Shown here piece after piece: positions 1 through 5,643 of a DNA stretch of 6,964 bases. The notes beneath the pieces were generated by a model. It worked only from the letters and a program-made list of their open reading frames with translations, did not search any database and was not told where the DNA came from. Each line of letters begins with the position of its first letter. Within the stretch, counting starts at the first letter, position 1. The position numbers and the translations under genes were made by a program. The stretch lies in assembly GCA_003446775.1 (NCBI GenBank), contig DMCH01000115.1:1-6964 (forward strand), given 5' to 3'. This DNA is from Chloroflexota bacterium. GTDB lineage: Bacteria; Chloroflexota; Dormibacteria; Dormibacterales; Dormibacteraceae.

Positions 1-17
1 GGACTTTTCGTTGGCCA

Positions 18-97
18 TTGACACATCGGCGCTGGCATCAAGTTAGGCATCAAACGCGTTCCGCCAGCGTCACCCCGTTTGCTGAAAGGCCTATGTT
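18..97 (+). promoter_or_regulatory. possible promoter region of the tRNA-Ser gene
   Basis: A consensus TTGACA lies at 18-23, but a good -10 at the right spacing is missing (AGTTAG at 41-46). A TATGTT hexamer at 92-97 would place a start close to 104, just ahead of the mature tRNA 5' end, but its -35 position (69-74, GTCACC) matches the consensus poorly. One of these probably drives the tRNA; which one cannot be settled by eye. Confidence 0.25.
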
Positions 98-116
98 TAT
101 TGGCGTTTCTTGATCT

Positions 117-203
117 GGAGGGGTGGCAGAGCGGTCGAATGCGGCGGTCTTGAAAACCGCTGGAGTCGCAAGGCTCCCAAGGGTTCGAATCCCTTCCCCT
201 CCG
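117..203 (+). tRNA. tRNA-Ser, anticodon TGA
   Basis: This is a complete class II (long variable arm) serine tRNA that decodes UCA-type codons. The acceptor stem pairs 117-123 (GGAGGGG) with 196-202 (CCCCTCC), and the discriminator is G203. The anticodon stem is 144-148 with 156-160, and its 7-base loop 149-155 puts TGA at 151-153. The variable arm around 162-177 pairs GGAG with CTCC. The T arm pairs 179-183 with 191-195 around the loop TTCGAAT. The 3' CCA is not encoded, since GCA follows. Serine tRNA genes are frequent integration sites, and accessory genes follow this one, but no second copy of its 3' end is present in the window. Confidence 0.97.
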
Positions 204-522
204 CACGAAATGGGCACTTTCCGCGCGCGACGGTAAGGCGACGATCTCGCGTTGACGACAGTTTTGACGACAACCAGCGCGCCGCGCGATCCACCCAGCT
301 CGTGGAGGGCGCTGGCGCTCGCGAGGACGTGACCGGCGCGAGGCCGCGCGTGTGCCCCGGTGTGGCGGCGCTTGGCCGTGTTGGGCGCAGTACGCACCCG
401 GCCCCGACACCGTGCCCGTTGGCCGCCGTGTCGCCGCGGGGCGCACGACGGAAGTGGGGGGACTGGAATAAGCGTGACGGAGCAACGTTTCAGCCGCGCT
501 CCGCGGTCGACGCAGGTCCCAG
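204..522. other. gene-free stretch after the tRNA
   Basis: No convincing gene was found. Open frames on both strands here either read through the tRNA or have no recognisable content. There is no T-rich terminator after the tRNA. Visible structure is limited to a 9-base direct repeat TTGACGACA at 252-260 and 264-272 (12-base period), and copy 1 of the 53-base repeat at 414-466. A GTG at 474 opens a frame that is not in phase with the following HTH gene. Confidence 0.5.
414..466 (+). repeat. 53-base diverged direct repeat, copy 1
   Basis: By hand alignment it matches 3467-3519 at 43 of 53 positions without gaps. The shared blocks are GCCCGTTGGCC, CCGTGTCGC, GCACGACG and GTGGGGGGA. The two copies have the same orientation and lie on either side of the low-GC operon, with the short HTH gene also inside the interval. 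It may be an interspersed intergenic element or the scar of an insertion; its function is unknown. Confidence 0.6.
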
Positions 523-804
523 GTGACGAGGCGCTCGCCCCCGACGCGGGTACTCCCGCCTACCAAGCGCGAGTGCGCCACGCTCGAACGTATCGGCCGC
601 GACCTGACACACAAGGACATCGCCGCGGAGTTCGGTATCTCGATCAACACCGTCGCCAACCTCGCGGCGAACGCGTACAGGAAGCTCGGCGCGCACAGCG
701 CCGCGGCCGCGGTGCTCGCCCATCGCGACGCGCATCCCTGGTGCGGCTCGCGCATCGACTTCGGGCCGATCCTCGAGCGCATCAAGGCCTCGCGGATGGC
801 CTAG
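523..804 (+). CDS. stand-alone LuxR/GerE-type helix-turn-helix protein
   Basis: This is a 93-residue protein made almost entirely of a LuxR C-terminal-like DNA-binding domain, residues 10-70. The sequence LPPTKRE (11-17) stands where GerE domains have LTPRE. DLTHKDIAAEFGIS (27-40) and NTVANLAANAYRKLG (42-56) are the scaffold and recognition helices, with the conserved I33, A34, T43, V44, K54, L55 and G56. There is no receiver or ligand-binding domain, so any signal input must come from elsewhere. The GTG start at 523 lacks a clear ribosome binding site but is the only start in this frame before the domain. It is GC-rich like the chromosome, unlike the convergent operon next to it. It probably regulates transcription; the target is unknown. 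Loss of an upstream domain by truncation is an alternative. Confidence 0.72.
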   Translation: MTRRSPPTRVLPPTKRECATLERIGRDLTHKDIAAEFGISINTVANLAANAYRKLGAHSAAAAVLAHRDAHPWCGSRIDFGPILERIKASRMA

Positions 805-893
805 AGGATGGACTGTGCCTTGTCCCAGGCTCGTCCCTTCCTCAACCCGCCCCGCGGCCGCACAGGGAGCGCGAGCCCGGCAAGAACTGGGGA

Positions 894-949
894 TCGACGG
901 AACCCTCCGTCGAGCGAAATCCTGCCCGCTCTAACGGAACCCTCCGTCG
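894..949. repeat. two hairpin-forming copies of a 16-base repeat between convergent genes
   Basis: ACGGAACCCTCCGTCG occurs at 897-912 and again at 934-949, 37 bases apart. In copy 1, TCGACGG (894-900) pairs perfectly with CCGTCGA (907-913) around a 6-base loop. In copy 2 the perfect pairing shrinks to ACGG/CCGT (934-937 with 944-947) around the same loop. The pair lies between the stop of the HTH gene (804) and that of the convergent operon (962), where a bidirectional terminator would sit. There is no T tract on either side, so intrinsic termination is not shown. Protein binding sites are an alternative. Confidence 0.5.
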
Positions 950-961
950 GCGTGTGACGGG

Positions 962-1858
962 CTACGTCTTGGGGGCATTCGGCGCGCTTAGATTGTCGGT
1001 GTCCAACTGGTCACTCAGCGAATAGGTGTACGCGTCGATCTCGTCGAATCTGGCGACCTCCCACTCAACCCCGCGTACGTCGCCCACAGGCTTGCACTTC
1101 TGGATCCAGCCGCCGACCAACTTGCGCCAGTCCTCGATGGGCATGGTGAGTTCCTCAGTCGCCGGCGAGAGGATGAAATACACCACTAGATCCATTGGAG
1201 TTTCAGACCATCCGGACAGCGCGAGCAGCCGAATGTCTTCCAGCTCGCGCACGGCATTGCCCAGTGCGGTGTTCTTGCCATCGTGTTTGTCGAGCTCATC
1301 CACCAAGGGCTCGAGCGTCTCTACAACGTCATCAGGAAATGCGAATCGCGACCACTTACGTCGGACGCCGTCGGTGAATGCGCGTCGCTCGGCGTCAGTG
1401 GAGCAGCCAGCGTGTCGCGTCCATTCGGCCACGACTGACTTCTCCACGGTGATAACTACTTCAAGGTCAGCAAATGAGTGATCACTTCGGCCAGGCACAT
1501 GAACGAACCTAGGCCGTTTCTTCTCACGTGCCTGGCGAGAGGCGTTGTCATCGAGGATCTCCACCAAGCGCGCGAAATGGACCATTGGACCCCTCGCCGC
1601 CGGCCGTCTGATATCGCAGGTCTGAGTGATTGCAACCAGGCCAACGGTGAGATCTTCGGTAACGATGACTTCGTGTGATTCGTCGGCTTGGGCCAATGCC
1701 TGTTCCGCTAGCTCAGTAAGCGGTCGAGCTGGGTCCGCGAGGTGAAATAAGGCGCCACCCTCAACGAAGTCACCCTGCCACCAATCGACGAGTTTGGCGT
1801 CAACCTTCTTGAGTAGGTCTTCGTCTGCGGACCAATCGGTGCCGGGCGGCGCAGCCAC
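962..1858 (-). CDS. QTCDI-motif protein of unknown function, third gene of the low-GC operon
   Basis: This is a 298-residue soluble protein with no signal peptide or membrane segment, and I do not recognise a named family. Visible landmarks are WWQGDFV (26-32), a hydrophobic strand leading into ITQTCDIRR (77-85, with C81 and D82), a conserved-looking stretch around RRKWSRFAFPDD (166-177), and a last third rich in acidic residues. C81 and C152 are the notable cysteines, with C81 in the most motif-like segment. The GTG start lies 5 bases after the stop of the HTH gene. Only a weak AGGG precedes it, so translation is probably coupled to the gene before. A perfect inverted repeat (1858-1872) covers the junction. 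By position it would be the effector or a partner of the two upstream proteins; this is inference. Confidence 0.8.
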   Translation of the reverse strand: MAAPPGTDWSADEDLLKKVDAKLVDWWQGDFVEGGALFHLADPARPLTELAEQALAQADESHEVIVTEDLTVGLVAITQTCDIRRPAARGPMVHFARLVEILDDNASRQAREKKRPRFVHVPGRSDHSFADLEVVITVEKSVVAEWTRHAGCSTDAERRAFTDGVRRKWSRFAFPDDVVETLEPLVDELDKHDGKNTALGNAVRELEDIRLLALSGWSETPMDLVVYFILSPATEELTMPIEDWRKLVGGWIQKCKPVGDVRGVEWEVARFDEIDAYTYSLSDQLDTDNLSAPNAPKT

Positions 1859-1872
1859 AGGGTCTAACCCTG
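1858..1872 (-). promoter_or_regulatory. inverted repeat spanning the stop of gene 2 and the start of gene 3
   Basis: On the minus strand CAGGGT and ACCCTG flank exactly three bases, TAG, which are the stop codon of the HTH gene. The last G of the second arm is the first base of the GTG start of the next gene. In RNA this could form a short hairpin opened by ribosomes finishing gene 2, coupling the two genes. As DNA it could be an operator. Its 6-base arms could also arise by chance. Confidence 0.35.
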
Positions 1873-2535
1873 GCGACGGCGAAGGGGCTTCACCGAGCGG
1901 AGCGTTCCTCCGCTAATCCGCACCGCGTCATGCAGAGCGCCGAGACGTTGTGTGGGGCTCGTACCATCGCGTTCGCGTGCGAAGGTGCCCTTCGTAACAC
2001 GGCTCGTCAATCGCATGGGTTTCGGCTTCTTCGCGGCTGCCGAGCCGTGCTGGAGAACATCAAAGACCGAGGCACCAGTCTCAGAGTCCATCAGTCGCTC
2101 ACGCGTGGCCGTTGGGGAACCAGCGTCAAGTGCATGAAACAAGTTAGCAACCTGGTGGAGTCGTTTCTGGTTGTCGTTCGACGGGCGCGCGCCGCGCGCC
2201 CACAAGTGCAGAGAACGTCGGTCCACGGCAACAACATCTGCGAGTTCGGCCCACGTGAGCCCCGACGAGCGGTGCAGATCTAGGACAAGGTCAGAACCTA
2301 CCTGTGAGGCACGTCCCGATTCAAAGACAAAGTGGAACCCCGCATTGGTGACGTCCGCAAAGAATACGAGGCACGCGCTGCGCGGTCGACCAGTTGGGGC
2401 AGCTGATGGAGCGGGGGGGGCGAGCAGGTACGTGCCAGGCTTCGCAATCCTGTCTAAAGCTGACCGCAGAGTGTGGCCAGTGATGCTGAGCAGCAGACCG
2501 GGCTCGACCTCGTGCGAGTTGGCAGAAGTCGTCAT
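1864..2535 (-). CDS. helix-turn-helix protein, second gene of the low-GC operon
   Basis: This is a 223-residue protein with a central XRE-like helix-turn-helix at about residues 83-118. GLTWAELADVVAVDRRSLHLWARG (from 92) carries the pattern of a scaffold helix, a tight turn and a recognition helix ending in W112. A helical stretch follows (about 120-155, with DSETGASVFDVLQHG) that loosely recalls the C-terminal part of Xre/MbcA-type antitoxins. The N-terminal 80 residues are not recognised, and the last 60 are basic and probably disordered. The ATG overlaps the stop of the preceding gene as ATGA. It has an excellent ribosome binding site, GAGGAGG, six bases ahead (complement of 2542-2548), which fixes the start. 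It probably binds DNA and may repress the operon through the repeat at 3360-3381. An antitoxin or regulator role is inferred, not shown. Confidence 0.82.
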   Translation of the reverse strand: MTTSANSHEVEPGLLLSITGHTLRSALDRIAKPGTYLLAPPAPSAAPTGRPRSACLVFFADVTNAGFHFVFESGRASQVGSDLVLDLHRSSGLTWAELADVVAVDRRSLHLWARGARPSNDNQKRLHQVANLFHALDAGSPTATRERLMDSETGASVFDVLQHGSAAAKKPKPMRLTSRVTKGTFARERDGTSPTQRLGALHDAVRISGGTLRSVKPLRRRQG

Positions 2536-3341
2536 ACGTTGCCTCCTCTAGCTGCTAGAAGCTCATCGGTTGTGGCCCAGCGAAAGAAGCGATAGATCAC
2601 CTCATGAAAATCACGAGCCAAGGCGATGATGCGATCGGGCGCGAACTCCGTTGGTCCATTCACTGACATGTCGAGATCGAGGAGCCAGCTTGTCTCAGTA
2701 GCTGGCTCAAGACTTGGGTCTAGAGAGACATTGGGCGGTAGATATCCCCATCTAGCGAGGAGTATCCCCCGGTCCTTCAACTCAAAGCGCGATTCTGAAA
2801 ACGCGTGTCTCAACTCTATGCCTTCAGCAAAGGCATGCGATGCGATCAGTCCGAGCGCTTCGTGGTTCACGAGTCGACGCAACTCGTCAGTGTTGGTGCC
2901 AGGCAGTCGGTTTACATACCGAAGACCAAAGCGGTCAAAGATGATTGGCGAACCCATGGAACCGAGTGCAGCGAGCACCTTTCCGAGTCGGTCGATGAAC
3001 TCTCGTTCGCCCGAATAGGACTTGGTTTCAAGAGCGACAAAAGCAGGAGCGAGCGAGACCTGCCAAATACCATCCTTGTCCGCAAATCGCCAGATCAACC
3101 CGCCCTGAGGGGCTGGTGAAGGAGTTGCGCCTTCCGGGGTGAACAGCAAGCCAATCTCGTGATGCTTTCGCAGAATCGGATAGTCGGCTCGGATCGCCTC
3201 TTGGAAAGGCCCCACAAACTCCGGCTGAGCGATCGAAGCAAGCTCCGGAAATCGAACCTGCGCCAACACGCGCACTAGAGGGGCGTTCTTGAGAGCAACC
3301 TCGTCGACCGGCGGCCCGAAAGGCTCGGTGATGGCAGCCAT
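2532..3341 (-). CDS. TIGR04255 family protein, first gene of the low-GC operon
   Basis: The 269 residues fit TIGR04255, a sporadically distributed family of unknown function. The family's features appear in order: the N-terminal LKNAPLVRVLAQVRFPE (17-33), YP at 54-55, a strand WQVSLAPAFVALETKSY (93-109), RFGLRYVNRL (137-146) and a C-terminal helix with HEVIYRFF (246-253). The length is what I expect for a full-length member. There is no signal peptide, membrane segment or obvious catalytic motif. The ATG at 3341 is secure: the codon directly before it is a TAG stop, and a promoter sits at the right distance for a leaderless message. It shares a 4-base overlap with the HTH gene. Low GC and patchy family distribution both point to horizontal transfer. 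Its biochemical role is unknown. Confidence 0.88.
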   Translation of the reverse strand: MAAITEPFGPPVDEVALKNAPLVRVLAQVRFPELASIAQPEFVGPFQEAIRADYPILRKHHEIGLLFTPEGATPSPAPQGGLIWRFADKDGIWQVSLAPAFVALETKSYSGEREFIDRLGKVLAALGSMGSPIIFDRFGLRYVNRLPGTNTDELRRLVNHEALGLIASHAFAEGIELRHAFSESRFELKDRGILLARWGYLPPNVSLDPSLEPATETSWLLDLDMSVNGPTEFAPDRIIALARDFHEVIYRFFRWATTDELLAARGGNV

Positions 3342-3381
3342 CTATTACCACTGTAGGGTGTGTGAAATCCAGTGTGAAATC
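3342..3381 (-). promoter_or_regulatory. leaderless promoter of the three-gene operon with a direct-repeat operator
   Basis: Reading the minus strand, TTCACA (3378-3373) is a 5-of-6 match to the -35 consensus. A 17-base spacer follows, then TACAGT (3355-3350) as the -10. Only 8 bases separate the -10 from the ATG, so transcription should start at or next to the start codon, and no ribosome binding site is present. A 10-base direct repeat (plus strand GTGTGAAATC at 3360-3369 and 3372-3381, about one helical turn apart) covers the -35 and most of the spacer. This is a natural place for a repressor, perhaps the HTH protein of gene 2. Confidence 0.65.
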
Positions 3382-3466
3382 GAACCTGGGAGCCGAGCCC
3401 GCCAGCGACCGAGTCCTTCAGGTTGGCCCAGAATCGGCGCGTTTTCCCGCCCCGGCCGCGCTCGGC

Positions 3467-3519
3467 GCCCGTTGGCCACCGTGTCGCGGCGTGTGGCACG
3501 ACGCGGGTGGGGGGATGGG
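3467..3519 (+). repeat. 53-base diverged direct repeat, copy 2
   Basis: This is the partner of 414-466 (43 of 53 identical, no gaps). It lies just beyond the promoter side of the low-GC operon. Its right end merges into the separate repeat at 3507-3591, which shares nothing clear with the left copy beyond the G-rich block. Confidence 0.6.
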
Positions 3520-3591
3520 TCGAACGTTGCTCGGATACCGGCGGTGAAGCACGATCTCGGCCCACACACACGCGAAAGTAAGTGGGGGGTC
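3507..3591 (+). repeat. 85-base intergenic repeat, copy 1
   Basis: It is similar to 6090-6176. Shared blocks in order are a G6 run, CGAACGTT (3521-3528 and 6102-6109), a 25-base block identical except at one base (3549-3573 and 6129-6153), and GGGGGGTC (3584-3591 and 6169-6176). The interval from CGAACGTT to the 25-base block differs by one base between copies, and the interval to the last block by five. Both copies are followed some 30-45 bases on by CGGCCGGAC (3622 and 6201) and then an ATG (3649 and 6230). It could be an interspersed element, a conserved leader or a small RNA. Confidence 0.6.
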
Positions 3592-3695
3592 TCGCGCCCT
3601 ATTCCAGACGCTCTAGCCGGTCGGCCGGACTCTCCTGAGCAATCGGGCATGCGCGGAATGCCGGCGTGGGCCTTCCATATGGCCCGTGTGAACCC

Positions 3696-3845
3696 GTGAG
3701 TGCCACGCCGACCGCGCCCTCAGCCACGCTGCCCGCGCTTCCGGCCGTGCGCGCCGCACCCCACGATCAGCGTCCGGGTCCTCAGCGCCGGCAGAACCTC
3801 ACAAAGGAGACCGCGAAGCAGACTCCGACCGCGGCGGCGGCATGA
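3696..3845 (+). CDS. short open frame coupled to the small terminase remnant
   Basis: A GTG start opens 49 codons rich in Ala, Pro, Thr and Gln, and the frame ends in a TGA that overlaps the ATG of the following terminase gene (ATGA at 3842-3845). That overlap is typical of neighbouring phage genes and is the main reason to list it. There is no recognisable domain. In many phages an HNH endonuclease gene stands just before the small terminase gene, but no HNH motif is visible here. It may be the rest of a truncated upstream phage gene, or not coding at all. Confidence 0.25.
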   Translation: MSATPTAPSATLPALPAVRAAPHDQRPGPQRRQNLTKETAKQTPTAAAA

Positions 3846-4323
3846 AGACGGGACGGCCGGCCACGCCGACGGCCATCCGACTGCTCAAGGGCAACCCCCA
3901 GCACCGGCCGATCAACGATCGGGAGCCAAAGCCAAAGCCGGTCGCGCCGAAGTGCCCCACCTTCCTCTCACTGATCGCGAAGCTCCACTGGGCTATCTCG
4001 CGCGCCGGCTCGAGCCGCTCGGGCTGCTCACGGAGCTCGACGTCGGCGCCCTCGCGGGGGTGTGCCAGGCCTGGGCGCAATACCGCGAGGCGACCGAGTT
4101 CATGATCAAGCACGGCTCCGTCTACCGGACGCCGGGGGGCATCCTCATGCAGGCCCCCCAGGTCTCGATCGCGCGCGCGGCGCTCGCGGCGTACATGAAG
4201 GGCTGCGCCGAGTTTGGCCTCAGCCCGCAGTCTCGTACCCACATCAAGGTCCAACCGGCCGGGGAGGACGACGAGGATGACCTCCTCGACAAGCTCGACG
4301 GGCCCCGTTCGGTGCGGCGGTGA
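3842..4323 (+). pseudogene. phage terminase small subunit, P27 family, frameshifted
   Basis: In the functional family this protein recognises phage DNA for packaging. Residues 1-42 read in the frame of the ATG at 3842: GRPATPTAIRLLKGNP, then EPKPKPVAPKCPTFL, the classic P27-type opening. Past about 3968-3970 that frame turns to nonsense. The family sequence continues one frame back as TDREAPLGYLARRLEPLGLL, then CQAWAQYREATEFM, VYRTPGG and FGLSPQSRTHI, to the TGA at 4321-4323. A missing base (for example a C in CTCTCCACTGAT) explains the shift. No slippery heptamer is present, so programmed frameshifting is unlikely. Repaired, it would be about 160 residues, near the usual family length. A sequencing error is possible, but the next gene is also broken, which favours real decay. 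Confidence 0.85.
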
Positions 4324-4595
4324 CGGACTGCAGGCTCGGCCAGCCTTCCACTTCGACAAGGTGGCCTTGCAGCTCGCCGTCGATTTCTTCGCCAAGCGCC
4401 TGCGCCACGGTGAGGGCCGGTGGGCCGGCCATCGGTTCACCCTCGAGCCCTGGCAGTGCAACATCATCTGGAACGATCTTCGGCTGGAAGCGCGACGACG
4501 GCCGCCGACGCTACACGCGCCGAGTCGGTAAAGCCGTCTCGGCTACCGGCCAGCTGATCCTCGCGGGGTGGCATGCCGGGTGCCACAGCAGCATC
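4324..4595 (+). pseudogene. phage terminase large subunit, N-terminal remnant, frameshifted and truncated
   Basis: The large terminase is the DNA-packaging ATPase and nuclease, normally around 500 residues or more; only about 75-80 remain. From about 4328, one frame gives FHFDKVALQLAVDFFAKRL and then WAGHRFTLEPWQCNIIWNDL. At 4478-4481 the similarity jumps frame and continues as FGWKRDDGRRRYTR, which looks like loss of two bases from a CTCTTC-like run. The GTG at 4320 is out of phase with the conserved part, so a third lesion or an earlier start is needed. Similarity ends near 4530, before the Walker A motif, and the frame then runs without a stop into the oxidoreductase. The adjoining small-subunit remnant confirms a prophage origin. 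Confidence 0.75.
4568..4586 (+). promoter_or_regulatory. inverted repeat just upstream of the oxidoreductase start
   Basis: GTGGCA (4568-4573) and TGCCAC (4581-4586) are perfect inverted arms around a 7-base loop, ending 9 bases before the GTG at 4596. There is no ribosome binding site between the repeat and the start. It could be an operator or a hairpin affecting initiation, or simply chance at the recombination joint. Confidence 0.3.
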
Positions 4596-5558
4596 GTGGA
4601 ACGCGTCGACGTCGCGATCGTGGGCGGTGGGCCGGCTGGCCTGTCCGCGGCGGTCATGCTCGGGCGGTGCTGTCGGCGCGTCGTCGTGATCGACGCCGGG
4701 GATCAGCGGAACCGTAAGGCCCTGGCTCTGCACGGCTTTCTCAGCAGGGACGGCATCGGGCCGGCGGACCTGCTGCGCGCGGCTCGAGCCGACATCGAGC
4801 AATACCCGACGGTCGAGCTCCGGGCCGGTCGCGTGGCGGAGATCACCGGTGCGCGCGGCACATTCAAGGTTCGGACGGAGGACGGCGCGACCGTCGAGGC
4901 GCGCCGCGTCCTTCTGGCCACAGGCGTCACCGATGTGGTCCCGAAGATCGCCGGGATCGCGGAGCTGTTCGGCCGGAGCGTGCACCACTGCCCTCACTGC
5001 GACGCGTACGAATACGCGGGCAAACCGGTCGGAGTGTACGGACACGGGACGGCGGGACGAGAAGCGGCGCTGGCGATACTCGCGTGGACCGACGACGTTG
5101 TCCTCTTGACCGATGGCCACACCGTCGCGGCCCGCGACCGTGAACGCCTCGAGGCGCAGGGTATCGCGGTACGGACGGAGAGGATCGCGCGCTTCACGGG
5201 ACGCGACGGACAGCTCGACCGAGTGGAGTTCGCGACCGGGAGACCGCTACGCCGGACAGGCCTCTTCCTCGCGACCGGCCAGCGGGAGCAGTGCGGGCTC
5301 GCCGAGGAGCTCGGTTGCGAGCTCACCCCCGCGGGTGTCGTGAAGACCGAGGATCACCAGTCGACGCGGGTCCCAGGCGTGTACGTCGCGGGCGACGCGT
5401 CGACGGGCGAGCAGATGGTCGTTGTTGCCGCGGCGGAAGGCACGATGGCGGCGGTGAAGATCCACGCATCACTGTGGGAGGAGGACCTTCGCCACCGGCG
5501 TGCCGCACGCCAGAGGCGCTCGAATAGATCGCCTCAGGGCTCAGCGCGCCAACCGTGA
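4596..5558 (+). CDS. thioredoxin-reductase-like NAD(P)/FAD-dependent oxidoreductase
   Basis: This is a 320-residue flavoprotein of the class II pyridine nucleotide disulfide oxidoreductase type. It has an N-terminal FAD dinucleotide fold IVGGGPAGLSAA (8-19) with the acidic D33 closing strand 2, ATGVTD at 108-113, and a redox-active CPHC at 132-135 followed by DAYEYAGKPVGVYG. The NAD(P)H-site glycines are G149, G151 and G154, and the second FAD motif is YVAGDAS (G266, D267). The CPHCDxYE form resembles TrxR-like relatives rather than classical TrxB, so the partner could be another small thiol or disulfide. The GTG at 4596 is chosen because the FAD fold begins four residues later. The same frame is open upstream through phage terminase debris, which is not part of the protein. 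No promoter is evident. The last 20 arginine-rich residues may be an extension past a lost stop. Confidence 0.88.
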   Translation: MERVDVAIVGGGPAGLSAAVMLGRCCRRVVVIDAGDQRNRKALALHGFLSRDGIGPADLLRAARADIEQYPTVELRAGRVAEITGARGTFKVRTEDGATVEARRVLLATGVTDVVPKIAGIAELFGRSVHHCPHCDAYEYAGKPVGVYGHGTAGREAALAILAWTDDVVLLTDGHTVAARDRERLEAQGIAVRTERIARFTGRDGQLDRVEFATGRPLRRTGLFLATGQREQCGLAEELGCELTPAGVVKTEDHQSTRVPGVYVAGDASTGEQMVVVAAAEGTMAAVKIHASLWEEDLRHRRAARQRRSNRSPQGSARQP

Positions 5559-5643
5559 CGCGCGGGTCGTCGAGCCGTCTGCCGAGAAATGCGGTTCATG
5601 CGACCGGCCTGCTCGATCGTGCCGTCGATTGCATCGCGCGCCT

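Larger units (their letters stand above)
3382..3695. other. repeat-rich spacer with no intact gene
   Basis: This stretch separates the minus-strand operon from phage remnants on the plus strand. It contains copy 2 of the 53-base repeat (3467-3519) and the first copy of an 85-base repeat (3507-3591), which overlap to form a composite. A GC palindromic stretch around CCGGTCGGCCGG (3617-3628) follows. An ATG at 3649 opens only 16 codons before a stop at 3697-3699. No coding sequence here is convincing on either strand. Confidence 0.5.

Noticed and set aside
179..203. Attachment site pair derived from the tRNA 3' end
   Set aside because: No second copy of this segment was found anywhere else in the window on either strand.
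252..272. TTGACGACA direct repeat as a promoter or CRISPR-like repeat
   Set aside because: There are only two 9-base copies, with no spacer pattern, no -10 partner and no gene start at a suitable distance.
50..397. Minus-strand open frame over the tRNA
   Set aside because: Part of its peptide is simply the reverse complement of tRNA-Ser, a well-known annotation artefact.
360..1025. Long plus-strand open frame of about 220 codons
   Set aside because: It runs out of phase across the LuxR-type domain and into the 3' end of the minus-strand operon. The peptide is Arg/Pro/Ala-rich with no domain character, typical of a spurious frame in GC-rich DNA.
3960..3980. Programmed -1 frameshift in the small terminase gene
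   Set aside because: The site CTCTCAC is not a slippery X XXY YYZ heptamer and small terminases are not known for programmed shifts; a lost base in a decaying gene is simpler.
4464..5120. Minus-strand open frame of about 218 codons
   Set aside because: It is antisense to the oxidoreductase, whose FAD and CPHC motifs show clearly which strand codes.
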